In this document: positions 21,698-33,387 of the stretch, piece after piece
How the letters are laid out: every line of letters starts with the position of its first letter
Numbering within the stretch: position 1 is the stretch's first letter
DNA from: Platanthera guangdongensis
Taxonomy: Eukaryota > Streptophyta > Magnoliopsida > Asparagales > Orchidaceae
DNA length: 64,000 nucleotides
Reading direction: 5' to 3'
Assembly (NCBI GenBank): GCA_039583875.1
Contig: CM077165.1
Coordinates: forward strand, 65,522,757-65,586,756
Notes under the pieces: generated by a model
Database searches by the model: none
What the model was told of the DNA's origin: nothing
The model's input: the letters and a program-made list of their open reading frames with translations, nothing else
Made by a program: the position numbers and the translations under genes

Positions 21698-24600
21698 GTT
21701 TTACAGGTGAGTCCAAGTGGCCATGCCCCTATATGGTACTTGGACAGTGGATGTTCCAGGTACATGACTGGAACTAGGGGGTTGCTGAAGGATTATACAT
21801 CTATCAAAGATGGGCCTAAAGTTCCCGTTGGTGGTTCAGAAAAAGGGATCATCAAAGGCTTTGGTAACATTTCTAGTAACCTGATTACAATTACTCAAGT
21901 GGCTTATGTAAAGGGTTTGAAACATAACCTCATTAGCATAAGTCAGCTGAGTGATTTAGGATATGACATCTCATTTGTTAAAGATGGTTGTCATATCAGA
22001 AGGTCAAGTGATGAAAAGATCATTCTGACAGGATATAGGAAGAGAAATGTCTATTATCTTGACATTATGTGTGAGAACATTGTTTCTCCTATTTGTCTTA
22101 TAGCTGATGAGAAAGTCTCACATTGTGTTAAATGGCACAAGAGGCTGGCTCATCTTAACTATAAGATAATTGGTCAACTCTTTAGCAAAGAGTTAGTGAG
22201 GAATGGTCCTCAGGTTAAGTGTATAAAGGATGGGATATGCTCAGCTTGTCAAAAAGGCAAGCAGACCAAATCCACCTTTCATAGCCTTGAGAACAAAGAT
22301 GCTATGAGGTGTCTATACCTCATGCATATGGATCTTTTTGGTCCAATGCCAGTTCACAGCCTAGGTAGGAAGGTCTACACATTTGTGGTAGTTGATGACT
22401 ACTCAAGGTATTCCTGGGTGTTCTTCCTAAGGCAAAAAACCGAAACTCCAAGTATCTTGTATAGTTTTGTTAAACAAATTCAGAATGAATTGGACAGTAC
22501 AGTGGTCAAAATCATAAGTGACCATGGTACTGAATTTTAGTCTGAAAGTATGACAAAACTGTGTGAAGAGTTTGGAATTTTTCAGAAATTTTCCTCACCA
22601 AGAACACCTCACCAAAATGGTATTACTGAAAGGAAAAATAGAACTTTGATAGAGGCTAGTAGAACCCTATTGAGTGACACTTCTCTCCCAGAATATTTCT
22701 GGGCTGAGGCAGTTAATACTGCATGTCATGTAATCAATAGGGCTACTATCACCAAGAGTCACAAGAAGACCCCCCTATGAGATTGTGAAAGGCAGAAAAC
22801 CAAATCTATCCTATTTTAGGATCTTTGGTTGCAAGTGTTATATCCTTAACAATGGTAAGTCTTATCTAACCAAGTTTGCTGCCAAATCCCAAGAGGGAAT
22901 CTTTGTTGGGTACAACAACAATAGTAAGGCTTATAAGGTCTACAACTTGATTACTCAAGTTGTAGAAGAGTCAGTACATGTAGTTTTTGATGAAGCAAGG
23001 CGCATTAACAATGAATTGCCAAGTAGTGTTTGCAGCTCCATAGGTGTAACTGAAAGAATGGACAATCTTACCTTAACAGAAGGTTCTACTGCAAGTCAGC
23101 AAGTGGAAGATGGTGGCTGCTGTCCAGGGGGAGTACAAGATACTCCTGATGCTGATGAAGACCAAGAGGTGCAGTTGAATGAAGAATCTGAAGGTGTACA
23201 ACCTGAAGACAGGCTGCCTCCAGCAAATTGGCATTTAAAGGATCATCCAGCCAATCAAATAATTGGAGATCCCAGACAAGGGGTGCAAACAAGGAGCAGG
23301 AATCTAAGTACAGTACTTTACTCAAGTTTCCTATCCCAATTTCAGCCAAAGAAGTTTGAAGAAGCAATCCTAAACCCTCATTGGATTGAGGCCATGCAAG
23401 AGGAGCTGAATCAATTCAAAAGATGCAAGGTCTGGGAGCTAGTTCCTAAACCTAAGGACAACAACATTATTGGAACTAAGTGGATCTTTAGGAACAAGTT
23501 GGATGAAAATGGAATAATCATAAAGAATAAAGCTAGACTTGTTGCAAAGGGATATAGGCCAGAAGAAGGTATTGATTTTGATCAAACCTTTGCTCCAGTA
23601 GCAAGACTGGAAGCAATAATGATGTTCCTTGCCTATGCAACATTCCAAGGATTTAAGGTCTATTAAATGGATGTTAAGTCAGCTTTTCTGAATGGAAATC
23701 TGAAGGAAGAAGTCTATGTAGAGCATCCATCAGGTTTTGTAGATTCTCTTAAACCTGACTATGTATATAGACTTAGAAAGGCTTTGTATGGGTTAAAACA
23801 AGCCCCTAGGGCTTGGTATGAAACCCTGTCTACTTTCCTCATTGAGAACAAATTCTCAAGGGGGAAAATAGACAAGACTCTATTCCTTAGGGAATCCAGA
23901 GGCAAGATTATCTTAGTCCAAATATATGTAGATGACATCATATTTGCCTCGACATCATATATGTAGAGGCAAGATTATCTTTGCAAAACTCATGTAAGGA
24001 CAATTTGAAATGAGCAGTATGGGAGAACTTAAGTTCTTCTTGGGTCTCCAAGTTAGACAGACTGAAGATGGATTATACATATGTCAGTCTAATTTCATCC
24101 TAGAATTGATAAGGAAGTATGGTATGGAATCATCTACTACCATGAAAACTCCTATGGGGACAAGCATGTCTCTAAGCAAAGATGATGTAGGGAAACTTGT
24201 AGATGAAACTTTGCATAGAGGGATAGTTGGCTCACTACTGTATTTGACTGCTAGTAGACCAGATATCATGTATGCAACATGTGTCTGTGCTAGGTACCAA
24301 GCTTGCCCTAAAGAATCTCATTTGACAGCAGTCAAAAGAATTTTGAGATATCTTAAGGGCACTCCTTATCTAGGCCTTTAGAACCCTAGGAATGGAGATT
24401 TTGAACTGACAGGTTATTCAGATGCAGATTTTGCAGGCTGCAAGGAAGATAGGAAAAGTACCACAGGAACCTGTCAATTTCTAGGTGAAAGGCTGGTGTC
24501 ATGGAGTAGCAAGAAACAAACAAGTGTTGCTATCTCCAAAGCAGAATCAGAGGATGTGGCTGCAGGAAGTTGTTGTGCTCAACTTCTATGGATTCAACAT

Positions 24601-24889
24601 CAGCTATAAGATTATGGTATTCAAGTAAGTAGGACACCTTTATTTTGTGATTCTACTAGTGCCATTTCTATTGCAAATAATCCTGTCTCCCATAGTAGGA
24701 CTAAGCACATAGAAATTAAATAGCATTTTCTAAGAGAACATGTTGAAAAAGAAGACATTTCCCTAGAGTATGTTAAGACAGATAATCAGTTAGCTGATAT
24801 GTTTACAAAGCCCTTAGATGAAACCAAATTCAATAAGTTTAAAATTGAATTAAGAATGATAAACTTAGAATACTTTACAAAAAATTGGC
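21698..24889 (+). pseudogene. Sirevirus A1 pol: protease, integrase, RT, RNase H
   Basis: In frame with gag across one TAA. Protease: WYLDSGCSRYMTG. GAG-pre-integrase HHCC: HKRLAHLNYK...CSACQKGKQ. Integrase: MDLFGPMPV, VVDDYSRYSW, SDHGTEF, and [71 protein letters not shown]. RNase [28 protein letters not shown]. Breaks: TAG 22538, extra C frameshift near 22770, TAA 23664, a scrambled patch 23950-24000, TAG 24379, TAA 24607, TAG 24721. The typical copia order PR-IN-RT-RH is kept. No AUG precedes the protease motif, so pol depended on gag expression. Confidence 0.9.
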
Positions 24890-24894
24890 TAAGT

Positions 24895-25230
24895 ATAATA
24901 GTGTCGACACACAGAGTTGTCTGTGTCGACACATAGATTTGGTGTCGACATTTCAAAGAAATGGTGTCGACACATCTAGGAAGTCTGTGTCGACACTTCA
25001 GAGAATTAGTGTCGACACATGCAGTGTAGGTGTCGACACATCCAGAGTGGTGTCGACATATAGGATTTACACAGAATTAGTCTAGTAGAGTACCGACTAA
25101 GTGTCGAGATGAGATATATAAGTGTCGACACATATATTTTGTCGACTATATTTGTGTCGACACATAGTTGTCGAGTCATTATCAGTAAGTGTCGACACTT
25201 TTCAATAGTGTCGACACAATTCAAGTATGT
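24895..25230 (+). repeat. Internal GTGTCGACAC array between pol and ORF2 of A1
   Basis: About 13 GTGTCGACAC or near copies occur between the pol end and ORF2, the same decamer as in the A1 U3 (17794-18520). The flanking spacer words differ from the LTR array, so it is not a simple copy of the LTR. A TATA box follows at 25264 and ORF2 starts at 25372. A2 keeps the whole arrangement. Confidence 0.85.
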
Positions 25231-25263
25231 TAACGCGCCTTTTCACCTTCACTTCTAGAAAGG

Positions 25264-25273
25264 TATAAATAGG
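25264..25273 (+). promoter_or_regulatory. Putative internal promoter TATA box for A1 ORF2
   Basis: TATAAATAGG lies 108 bp before the ORF2 ATG and just after the palindrome array. The same sequence and spacing occur in A2 (53868-53877, ATG 53975). This suggests an independent ORF2 transcript; it is an inference from arrangement only. Confidence 0.6.
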
Positions 25274-25371
25274 TTTTCCCCATTGTTTGTCGACACGCTC
25301 ACCTTAGTTTTGAGACCAAACTTGTGTGTCGACATCTCTATTCTCTAAATTCAAAATTTCTTCAAACCCTA

Positions 25372-28176
25372 ATGACGCCCAAGCTAGAAGAGAACATTAA
25401 TGAAGGATATGAGCTCGTGCGACACGCCTTTGATGACGCGGAACCTGAAATCCAAGGTGTGGTAACCCTAATTGCCGAGATTGGATTAGAGTACCTTGTA
25501 TCAGAACCAATCAAGATCTGGAAGAAGGAAGTCCTCAAATTCTTGAGTGCAGCAACTCTTGATGAATCTGGACTCAAGATTAAGTCCAAAGTTCATGGGG
25601 CAAAGGTGAAGGTCTCCCACAAGACTTTAAGAAAAGTTCTACATCTCCCTAGAAAAAAAGAAGAGGAAGATGTATCTGCTTCAAAGACAAGGGAGGCACT
25701 AACATGGTGTGGACTTGATTCAAACCTGAAGATTGGATCAGTGTTCAACAGGAAAGGAATGAACATACAGGGCAAGTTTTTATCAGAGATAGTTGGGAAG
25801 GTCATACTAAGCAAGCCTGGTGGACATGATAGAATTTCAGCTCATATGTTCAGTCTGATGACAAGGATAATTTTCCAGCTTAATACTGATTGGTCAGTAG
25901 TTATGTTTGATAAGATAAAAGAGAGCCTGAAGAAACCCAATCTTGGAAGAATTTTGAGTTTATACTTAGCTAGAAGTATTCCTGAAGTGATGAACCAAGC
26001 TACAGGTTCAAAGATAAACCGCATGAGGAGAATGGATGTAAGAATTTTCTCAAGGTGGGATAGAGTATTGACAAAGGAACTACTAACTCCAGAAAAGGAA
26101 ACACCTCAGAAGAAGAAGAAGAAGACAACTATTGTGGAACAAGAATCCTCAAGTAGCTCAGAGGAGCAAGTGGTGTTTAGTTCAGATGATGGAGAGGATG
26201 GCAATGCTGGACAGTCACCAGCAAGACGAGAAGATGCTCAGAGGCAGGGGGAGCTACCATCAGCTAGCCCTATTCACCTGGATCCACTCCAGGGGGAGCC
26301 TCTACATGTGGATGAGCCAACTCCATTAGAGAGTGAAAGGGCTACCCAAACCATTATAGAGGTAATTACTGAAGTTAATCAATTAAATTTCCCTATTGAG
26401 GATGAAGTTTTGACTGAATCATTACTTGATATTAATCAACAAACACAGTTACATAGTGAACCACAAGATGTTGTCATGGAGGACACATTAGTTGTTGATA
26501 GAGTAGACTCAGTTGCTCCAGAAATAAGAGATTCTCCTGTACAACCTCAGCATGAGTTTACATTAGAAGAGCTGTTCCCTGATCTTGTACAGATAGACCT
26601 TGAGAGAGAGATAGCAGCTGTTGAGGGGGAGAAGGTCAATATTGAGGGGGAGCATGTAGAGGAGACTGCAAGAAAAGAGCCTGAGGAGCAAAGGAATGAT
26701 GAGGAGCTACCAAGGACTGAGAAGGATTTTCCTCCTATTCCTAAGGATAGGGTAGACATTGCTAGTACTTCTGCTTCAGAGGATGAATAGGCTGCTAGAG
26801 ACAAGAAAAGGAAGTTCCAGGTCTTCTAGAGAAGAAGCCAGAACTACAAGAAAGCACTATAGACAATTGCTCCACAACCTGCCCCTACTACTGATTATAG
26901 TTCTCTGATGGTGCCATTGCAAATAAATCTAGATGAGCAAAGGAAGGCTTTACAAACTTATATGGATGAAGGCCATAAATCACTTCAATTTGATCTTGCT
27001 CAAGACATAAAATCTATAAGATTTGAAGTGAATTAAATTAAAAAGGAAATGACTGACTGCTTTCATAAAGGAGGAAATGCAGTGGTCTATATGGCTACTC
27101 ATCAAGAGAACATCAAGAAACAGGTTGATGACATGGAAATAAAACATGGATATATCCTGGAGAATCAGATTAGAATGAATGATAATCTAACTGCTTCTCA
27201 TAATGCCATTGTCACTGAAATGAAGAAAATCTCTACTGCCCAGACTGCTCTAATTGAAACTGCCAAAGAGGCCTTTGATAAGCACCTACAAGAGAGCCTA
27301 ACAGCTGTTAAAACTGTCATTGAAGATTCTCAGAAGGCAATTACTGAAAAACTCCAAAGGTTAAAACCTTTTTATAAAGATGGAGTTAACTATTTGAATG
27401 CTCAAATCAGATTCCAGAAAGATGATCTTAGGGCTCACATAGAGAGAGAAGTCATAAAGGGGGAGAGGGTACTTGTCAAAGCCGGCTCTGATCATGCAAA
27501 ATGGATTTCAAACTCCATCAGAGCCACCCTTGGATATCCACCTTTATGTGATGATGATAATGTTGCAGAGTCTGGCATCAATCCTGTATACTTTGGAGGA
27601 GAGCAAGCTGAAGTGGTTCAAGTGATATACCCTCCTGCAGATTTTGACATGATACATCAGGAGGTACAGTCTATGTATAGTCCTCCTGAGGGTGATCAGA
27701 ATATTATTCTTGAAAACTTTGTACAGCCTGTGCTAGAGGTAGTTCTAAAAGAACAAGAGGCCCAATTATCTAAGAAAAGGTTCAGAGAGCAAGCTGAATT
27801 AAGGCCAGATTTTGAGCAATGGAGCCCAACTTCTAGAAATATTATTCTGACTGCTTGGAAGGCTGCTAAGGATAATTTCATAGAGAGGGGCAAATGGTAT
27901 TCTGACCAAGAGTGGAAGAAACATGAGGCTAGGCAAGAGGCCATAGTACAATACAAAAGGAAGGCTAAATTAGGAAAGCTACCTCCTAATGCACAGGAGC
28001 CTAGCAAGTATTTCCCTAAGCCTTATCACTATTTTGAAAGACAGAAGATAAGGGCTGAAGAACAGAAAAAGAAAGCTCTTAAAGGGAAGAAGCCCGCTAA
28101 TGACAATGAAGCTCCTGTTCAAGCAAAGATTCAATCTGGAAAGGGTATTGTAATCAAGGAACCAGAGCAGCCATAG
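25372..28176 (+). pseudogene. Sirevirus A1 ORF2, downstream of pol, function unknown
   Basis: The start MTPKLEENINEGYELVRHAF is chosen because the A2 frame starts at the same place (MATKLEEN). About 930 codons. The N-terminal 230 residues form a conserved globular part (LTWCGLDSN, SVFNRKGMNIQGKFLSEIVG, SKPGGHDRISAHMFSLM, LGRILSLYLA). An acidic, low-complexity middle (EEQVVFSSDDGEDG, repeated QGE/EGE) follows, then a basic patch and long helical coiled-coil-like segments ending KSIRFEV and KAITEKLQRLKPFYKDGVNYL. The C-terminus is Lys-rich (EEQKKKALKGKK). Stops: 26788 and three more up to about 27034. Sireviruses are known for an env-like ORF here; I see no clear signal peptide or membrane span, so I leave the function open. 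Confidence 0.75.
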
Positions 28177-28448
28177 GATAGAATTTTCTTAAGTTTACAA
28201 TCTGTAATCATTTGCATTTAACTCTATGTAAGCTTTTGATTAATGAAAATGTTTGAAGTTGTAAGAACAATGTTACATGTTTCAATCTATTACATTGTTA
28301 TTTTGAGATAATTAATTGTATATGTTTTATTAATACATGTTTAGTATTTACCCTGTCATTTAATGTTGTTATACATCATATTGAGTATTTGTTATGTATG
28401 GTGTATATCATTGACTAAGGGTTATGACTTCTTCAAATAGGGGGAGAT
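26240..28448 (+). other. Multiple PPT-like tracts (AGGGGGAG) in A1 ORF2 and 3' UTR
   Basis: AGGGGGAG recurs near 26247, 26290, 26624, 26645, 27458 (as AAGGGGGAGAGGG) and immediately before the 3' LTR (28438-28445, ATAGGGGGAGAT); another is in pol near 23128. Repeated PPT-like sequences upstream of the 3' LTR are a reported Sirevirus hallmark. A2 keeps most of them (54847, 54891, 55230, 56088). Confidence 0.7.
28177..28448 (+). other. Sirevirus A1 3' UTR ending in PPT
   Basis: AT-rich, noncoding, with the terminal PPT AAATAGGGGGAGAT adjoining the LTR start at 28449. No further features are seen. Confidence 0.75.
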
Positions 28449-28681
28449 TGTTGGGTACATTGGAATATATGTACCTGATTTAAAGAAGCCTCACCCTACT
28501 CAATGATATACATCAAGGTGTATTTGATGTGCTTTGAGTTTATTTGTCCAGGTTAAGTAATTGCAGAATTGCAGGAAAAGTTTCTAAGTCCATGTGTCGA
28601 CACCCAGAAGAAAAGTGTCGACACTTAAGAAGGCTTGTGTCAACACCTTGAGAAGCTGTGTCGACACTTGGAGTAATTGTG
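28449..28681 (+). repeat. Sirevirus A1 3' LTR, first part
   Basis: It starts TGTTGGGTACATTGG after the PPT and runs into the palindrome array (CACCCAGAAGAAAAGTGTCG and so on). It is cut at GTAATTGTG by the chromo2 LTR. The last five bases TTGTG (28677-28681) recur at 42942-42946, giving a perfect TSD. The LTR resumes after 42941. Confidence 0.92.
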
Positions 28682-31600
28682 TGTAACATCCCATGTTACT
28701 TATGGACCCCTCAACTTAGATTGGGTTAGGCATGAGTGAGACTTAAGGTGATCAACTAAGTTTGACCCTAGGAAGTGGGTGGTAGCCATGTGGGGCCCAC
28801 TATAAGACCTTAGTCAAACTAGGTCAAACTAGCCTAATTAGGGACCCTAGCCACACCATGACCCCACCACATTGCCCTAACCCTAAAAACAATCTAAGTG
28901 GACCCTAGGGTATGTCACTGGGTCAACATTTTGACCCCAGTTGACCAAGGTCAACCTTGGGCTTAATTTGGTCAAACCCACACTTATAGACCAAATTAAC
29001 CTAAGTGGGGCACCCCCTTGACCCAAACCAAGTTGGGTGGTGCCACTAGACCCATTTCCACCAAGTGGGGTCAGTCCACCCACCATAGTTGACCAGTCAA
29101 CCCTAAAAGTCAATTTGGTCAACAAATTGACCTAAAGAATGAAATGAAGGCCAAGTCAAGTTCCCTTGGACCAAGCCCACTAAAATTGGCCCAAAGTCAG
29201 CCCAAGTGAACAAGACCAACCCTACCCCCCTAAATCAGGAGAGAGAGTACATGCAAGGGGTAAAATTGAGATTTTAGGAAAAGAGGAGAGAGAAAGAGGA
29301 ATGAAGGAATAATGGCCACATGGCCACCCCACCAGCTGGTTTTGGCTGCCCAAAACCAGGTGGCTGACTTCCCCTCCTCATTTCCAGCAGAATTCCTGAG
29401 TTGAGAGCCACATGGCACCATGGGTGAAGCCTCCAAAGCTCAAACCGAGCTCACCTTGGAGTTAACTCCACTTATAGCCCACCTCAGTCCAAACAGACCC
29501 CTCCATTAGCTTCAGAAGGTCCAGAGGAGTGGAATTCGACTACTTACACATGGAGAACGGTGGAGAATGCAACTTTCGGGGAGGAGCTCGCCGGCGCACC
29601 ACCACCACGGCAAACCGCCGCCTGACCCGCAGCCAAGCCCCGATTATGGTGCGTTTCACTTCACCTCTACCCGCACTAGCTTCTTAGATCAAATAGGCGA
29701 GAGATCGGGCTCAATTGAGCCCGATGCCATGTGAGAAAATCTAGAAATTTCTAAGTTTTTGAAACCGCTCGGGATCGCCGTCGCCGCCGTCTCCCGCCGC
29801 CCCATCGCCGGGAAATGATAGCCACCACCACCGTGAAGGTGATGGCACCATTGGCCGGAGGTGGCGACGCCTCAGCTGGCCGGAAACCGCCGGCAAAGTC
29901 GCTCCAGGTCGGCTCAATCTCAGCCGTTGGCTGGAGGTAGACGATGAACGGATCCCGTCGATTCATGCTTTAAGATTCGTGCGCCGTTTATTATTATAAA
30001 ACAGATTAATAAATGAATAGTAACATTTCTGTCACACATATTCAGTATTGTTGCATGTTAAATTTAGGCCTCTTAGAGGCATTTCCAGAGCTTAGGCCCT
30101 TAATGAAAATTGTAGCCTAGGGTCTTACCTTTAAAATGCCACCCTAAACATACATTTTGGTGTAGGGTACAGCCCTGTAGGACCTTTCTCCTAGGACTGG
30201 TCCTAGACTAGGTCAAAAATTATATTGAGTGCCCTAGTCTCAATGTTAGTCACCATGATCCCAAATTTTGGGCACATGCATTAATAGGGCTTACTTACCT
30301 CCTGCCAAAATTTAGGAATTTTTAGAAAACATTTTCCTATAGTTTTTGGTAAAATGTTAAAATTTAAATTAATGGTATATATGGAGTTCTACTCCTCCCC
30401 ATGGCCCCAAATTTTGGTGGTGGGTCAGTGGGGTCACCCTTGGTGCATGATAAAATTTTCAGCACCTTGGGATCACTGCATGTGGGAGAATCCACTTGCA
30501 TGTGCTAGCCTATGTTAAGGCTTGGTGTGCAAATAGCAAAAATGCAAATTTGTGTATTTAGCCCAATGGTGACATGCAAGTGTCATGAAATTATTTCCAG
30601 TGGTTCATTAGGGTAAATTTCACCCTTCAAATTAATATTGTAATTTTTGGAATCAAAATTCCATTTATTGGAATTTACTTTATAAATAGCTATTTTGGAA
30701 TTAAAAATTGGAAAATAGGATTTATTCAAGAACAAATCCAAACAACATTACCAAGGCATAGATTACATCACACTTGACCTAGGAAAATTATGATTTCTCT
30801 GTTTTGAAGAACCTTGGAGTAGATACCCTAAAATTTCCCATTTTACCCTTATCTTGATAATTCTTGAAATGATATATATATACCTCTGAAAAATTTGGGA
30901 TTTATTCTACTGTCATAAAATATTGTTATTAGTTTATCATGAATTTCTCAGAATTTATTGGATACATTACTTGTGTTAAACTAGTACAATGGCATTTTGG
31001 TAAATACCTTAAAATGGAATCCCATAGGCCATCTTACATTCAATTTAGATGAATCTCTGCCAATAGCCATAATTTAGTGTCTTAAAGGCTCTGTAAATTT
31101 TCTGGAATTTTTGAATATGTAATGCTTATACTTCATGTGTAAAATGGAATTTATGGGGGATTGTAATTAAATAGAAAATGACAATAAATAATTTAAGGAA
31201 AATTGTGAAATTTTGAAGACAGCAATATTTGGACAATATACATCTCAGGAAAAATTCCCTAAGTCAGTGGATGCTTAATTAAATCACTTCATGTGTAAAG
31301 TGGCCGAGCATTTAAATTAAGAGAATTAATTAAATGACCATTTGACCAGGAAAAATTATGAGAATCCTTAGGGTAGATCCCTTAGTCCATAATACCTTAG
31401 GATAAATATTTAGAGGCAAGATGCCTTAAGTTTTGGAAGATCACATTTCTAGGGTAGACATAGGTCATGGTCTGCATATAACACAAATAGGTCTTGCCTT
31501 AGGGAATTACCAGGGGATTGATTATCGGCAGAAATAAGAGAGAGTTCAACACGAGTAACCCTGGTGGGTAGAGTTGTCTTAGTGAGGGATCAAAAGTGCA

Positions 31601-33372
31601 AGTCTTGGTCATCAACTGGAGTGGGGGATCGGCGGAAGACCGTCGGTACCCGGTAACACCTTAAGTCACTAGGGTTATACTTAAGCAATAAGGAGAGCTG
31701 GGGGATACATGGGTAGTCATCAACTAAAATAAGTATCCTTGCGAAAGGGAACGCTGGGCGTAATCCCAACACAGTTCCTAGTGCCCCTTGAGAGCCCTTC
31801 ACAGGGAATACCGGGGGCAGTCCTGGGATTAACCTTAAATCTCTAAGTATAATAAACCGTAGACAAGAGTAGCTTGATAGGTTAGGACATGGTTGTACCT
31901 TCTCGCCCGTGTTTGGGTTGGAGAGTTTCATGATATATGCTCACCCGTTTAGGGTTGGGGGAATTGACATAAAGGCACTAATGTGCGTTCTCACCCGGGT
32001 TTGGGTTTGAGGGATTCAGGACGGGTTTTGGTCCTGCGAGCGGAAGGCTCGGTGTGAATTACTTGCATGTGCATAAATATCGTGGCGGGGCATGCGGTAC
32101 TGGCCGTTCGTCACACCGATGGCAGTACGGTGCACCAGGCGGTTGTGGGAGTTAGAGGGGCCAGTGGGTTGTTTTACACTGCGGTCTGGAGGACGACCCC
32201 CGATAACACACATCCGACCCAACAAGACTGACGGGTTTGTCAGCAAAGTACGTACGCGAGACTCTAGAGTGCACCTTGGACGTGTACAGAGGCGTATGAG
32301 AGGGGTCTAAGGCTTGGTAGTGTGCATACCGGTCTAGAAGCGGAGACGCCCGCTCCGCTGCTGCCGTAGCCACAGCGGTGGTACCCGAGAGTGATGCTAG
32401 CTCTCAAAAAGTGGGAACTAAAGGTCTGTGATCACAGAGTCGTTGTGTGTGAGTTGCACTTGCATGCGCATAAAATTGCATCATATCATTCATTCATATT
32501 AGGTCATACGCTTCATAGATCCTTATCATATAAATTAGTATGGGCTCTTTTATATGATAAGTTAAATTTCCTGGAAATCCTAACTTATATATTTGTATGG
32601 GCACTTATATAAGTTAGGGTACGTTTGTGATGATAGCTTAGTGGTAGCTTAGTTTATTTACTTGTTTATACTGCTGTTTCTATACTCTCCTTTACTGCAC
32701 CGTACTTACTTACTTACTACTTGTACTGTACTTAGCATTGCTAGTGTAGAATTTCATTACTTAGTACCACTTTAGATAGATATTGTCACCTGCTTCCATT
32801 TTGCTACCCCTTGTTGTCCTCCGCTTCGTCCTCCCGCCCGGTGCCTAGGAGCTGCGGGGCGAGGTGCGGAGGAAACGACTTAGTCTTTTTGACTAATGGT
32901 CGGTGACCAACTATTTTTAGGAGCCCGTGGAGATGGAGCACCAGCACGTCGAGGAGGCAGGACATGAGGAGCAGATACCGCTTCAGCAGGCTACCACTAC
33001 TACTGTGCGTCCTCAGGTGGGACGAGACTTGATGTTCTAGTTTAGCTTCCGCACTTATGATTTTGTGAGAGAGAGAGATTTTGATGTACTGGGCATAAGC
33101 CCTTTTTACTCTTTCTTCTGTACTATTCTGTGGACTGTGATGTACTATTCATCTCTTTTATATGATTGCACTGTGACTTGTGGACTGATGGTATTTTATA
33201 CTCATTTTTACTTCTTATTTCTCATATTGGCCTACAGGTTTATGATCGTACTAGCCGGCAGAATCGGCGTGTTGCGGTGTCGACTAACCCGTGAGTTAGT
33301 GCCACCGTAAGACGGCGGTTCTGGGCATAAGATCCGGTAGCCCTCCTTGGTAAGGGGGAGGGGGGTCTTACA
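28682..33372 (+). repeat. Chromo2 5' LTR (4691 bp)
   Basis: It starts TGTAACATCCCATGTTAC (an inverted repeat GTAACAT/ATGTTAC around CCC) and ends GGGGTCTTACA, then AAC and the PBS. It is nearly identical to 38258-42941. Layout: W-box cluster (28762-29159), GC-rich block (29570-29960), AT-rich middle with a TATAAATAG word near 30690, structured GC-rich block (31560-32400), and a pyrimidine-rich end. ORFs inside it (such as minus-strand 31590-31931) are open in both LTRs but look unlike protein. Unusually long for a Tekay/Del LTR. TSD TTGTG. Confidence 0.93.
28762..29159 (+). promoter_or_regulatory. Cluster of 15 W-box-like TTGACC/TTGACT sites
   Basis: Fifteen TTGAC cores on either strand occur in 398 bp (by chance under one would be expected at equal base frequencies); every one is TTGACC or TTGACT, the WRKY-type W-box. 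A densest stretch lies near 28919-28975, where sites form inverted pairs (TTGACCAAGGTCAA). The same cluster is in the 3' LTR at about 38337-38735. Binding by WRKY factors is inferred. Confidence 0.65.
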
Positions 33373-33375
33373 AAC

Positions 33376-33387
33376 TGGTATCACTTG
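33376..33387 (+). other. Chromo2 primer binding site (tRNA-Met, partly diverged)
   Basis: TGGTATCA lies 3 nt after the LTR, as in other chromoviruses, but the following bases (CTTG) depart from the usual AGAG. The leader runs on to gag. Confidence 0.65.

Noticed and set aside
29570..29970. Captured host-gene fragment in the GC-rich CCG/GCC region of the chromo2 LTR
   Set aside because: Short triplet-like GC runs with no recognisable domain in any frame; could not be supported without a database search.
31590..32373. Minus- and plus-strand open frames of 70-134 codons inside the chromo2 LTRs (also 41158-41941)
   Set aside because: They are open in both LTRs only because the LTRs are nearly identical; lengths change with one-base indels and no domain is recognisable.
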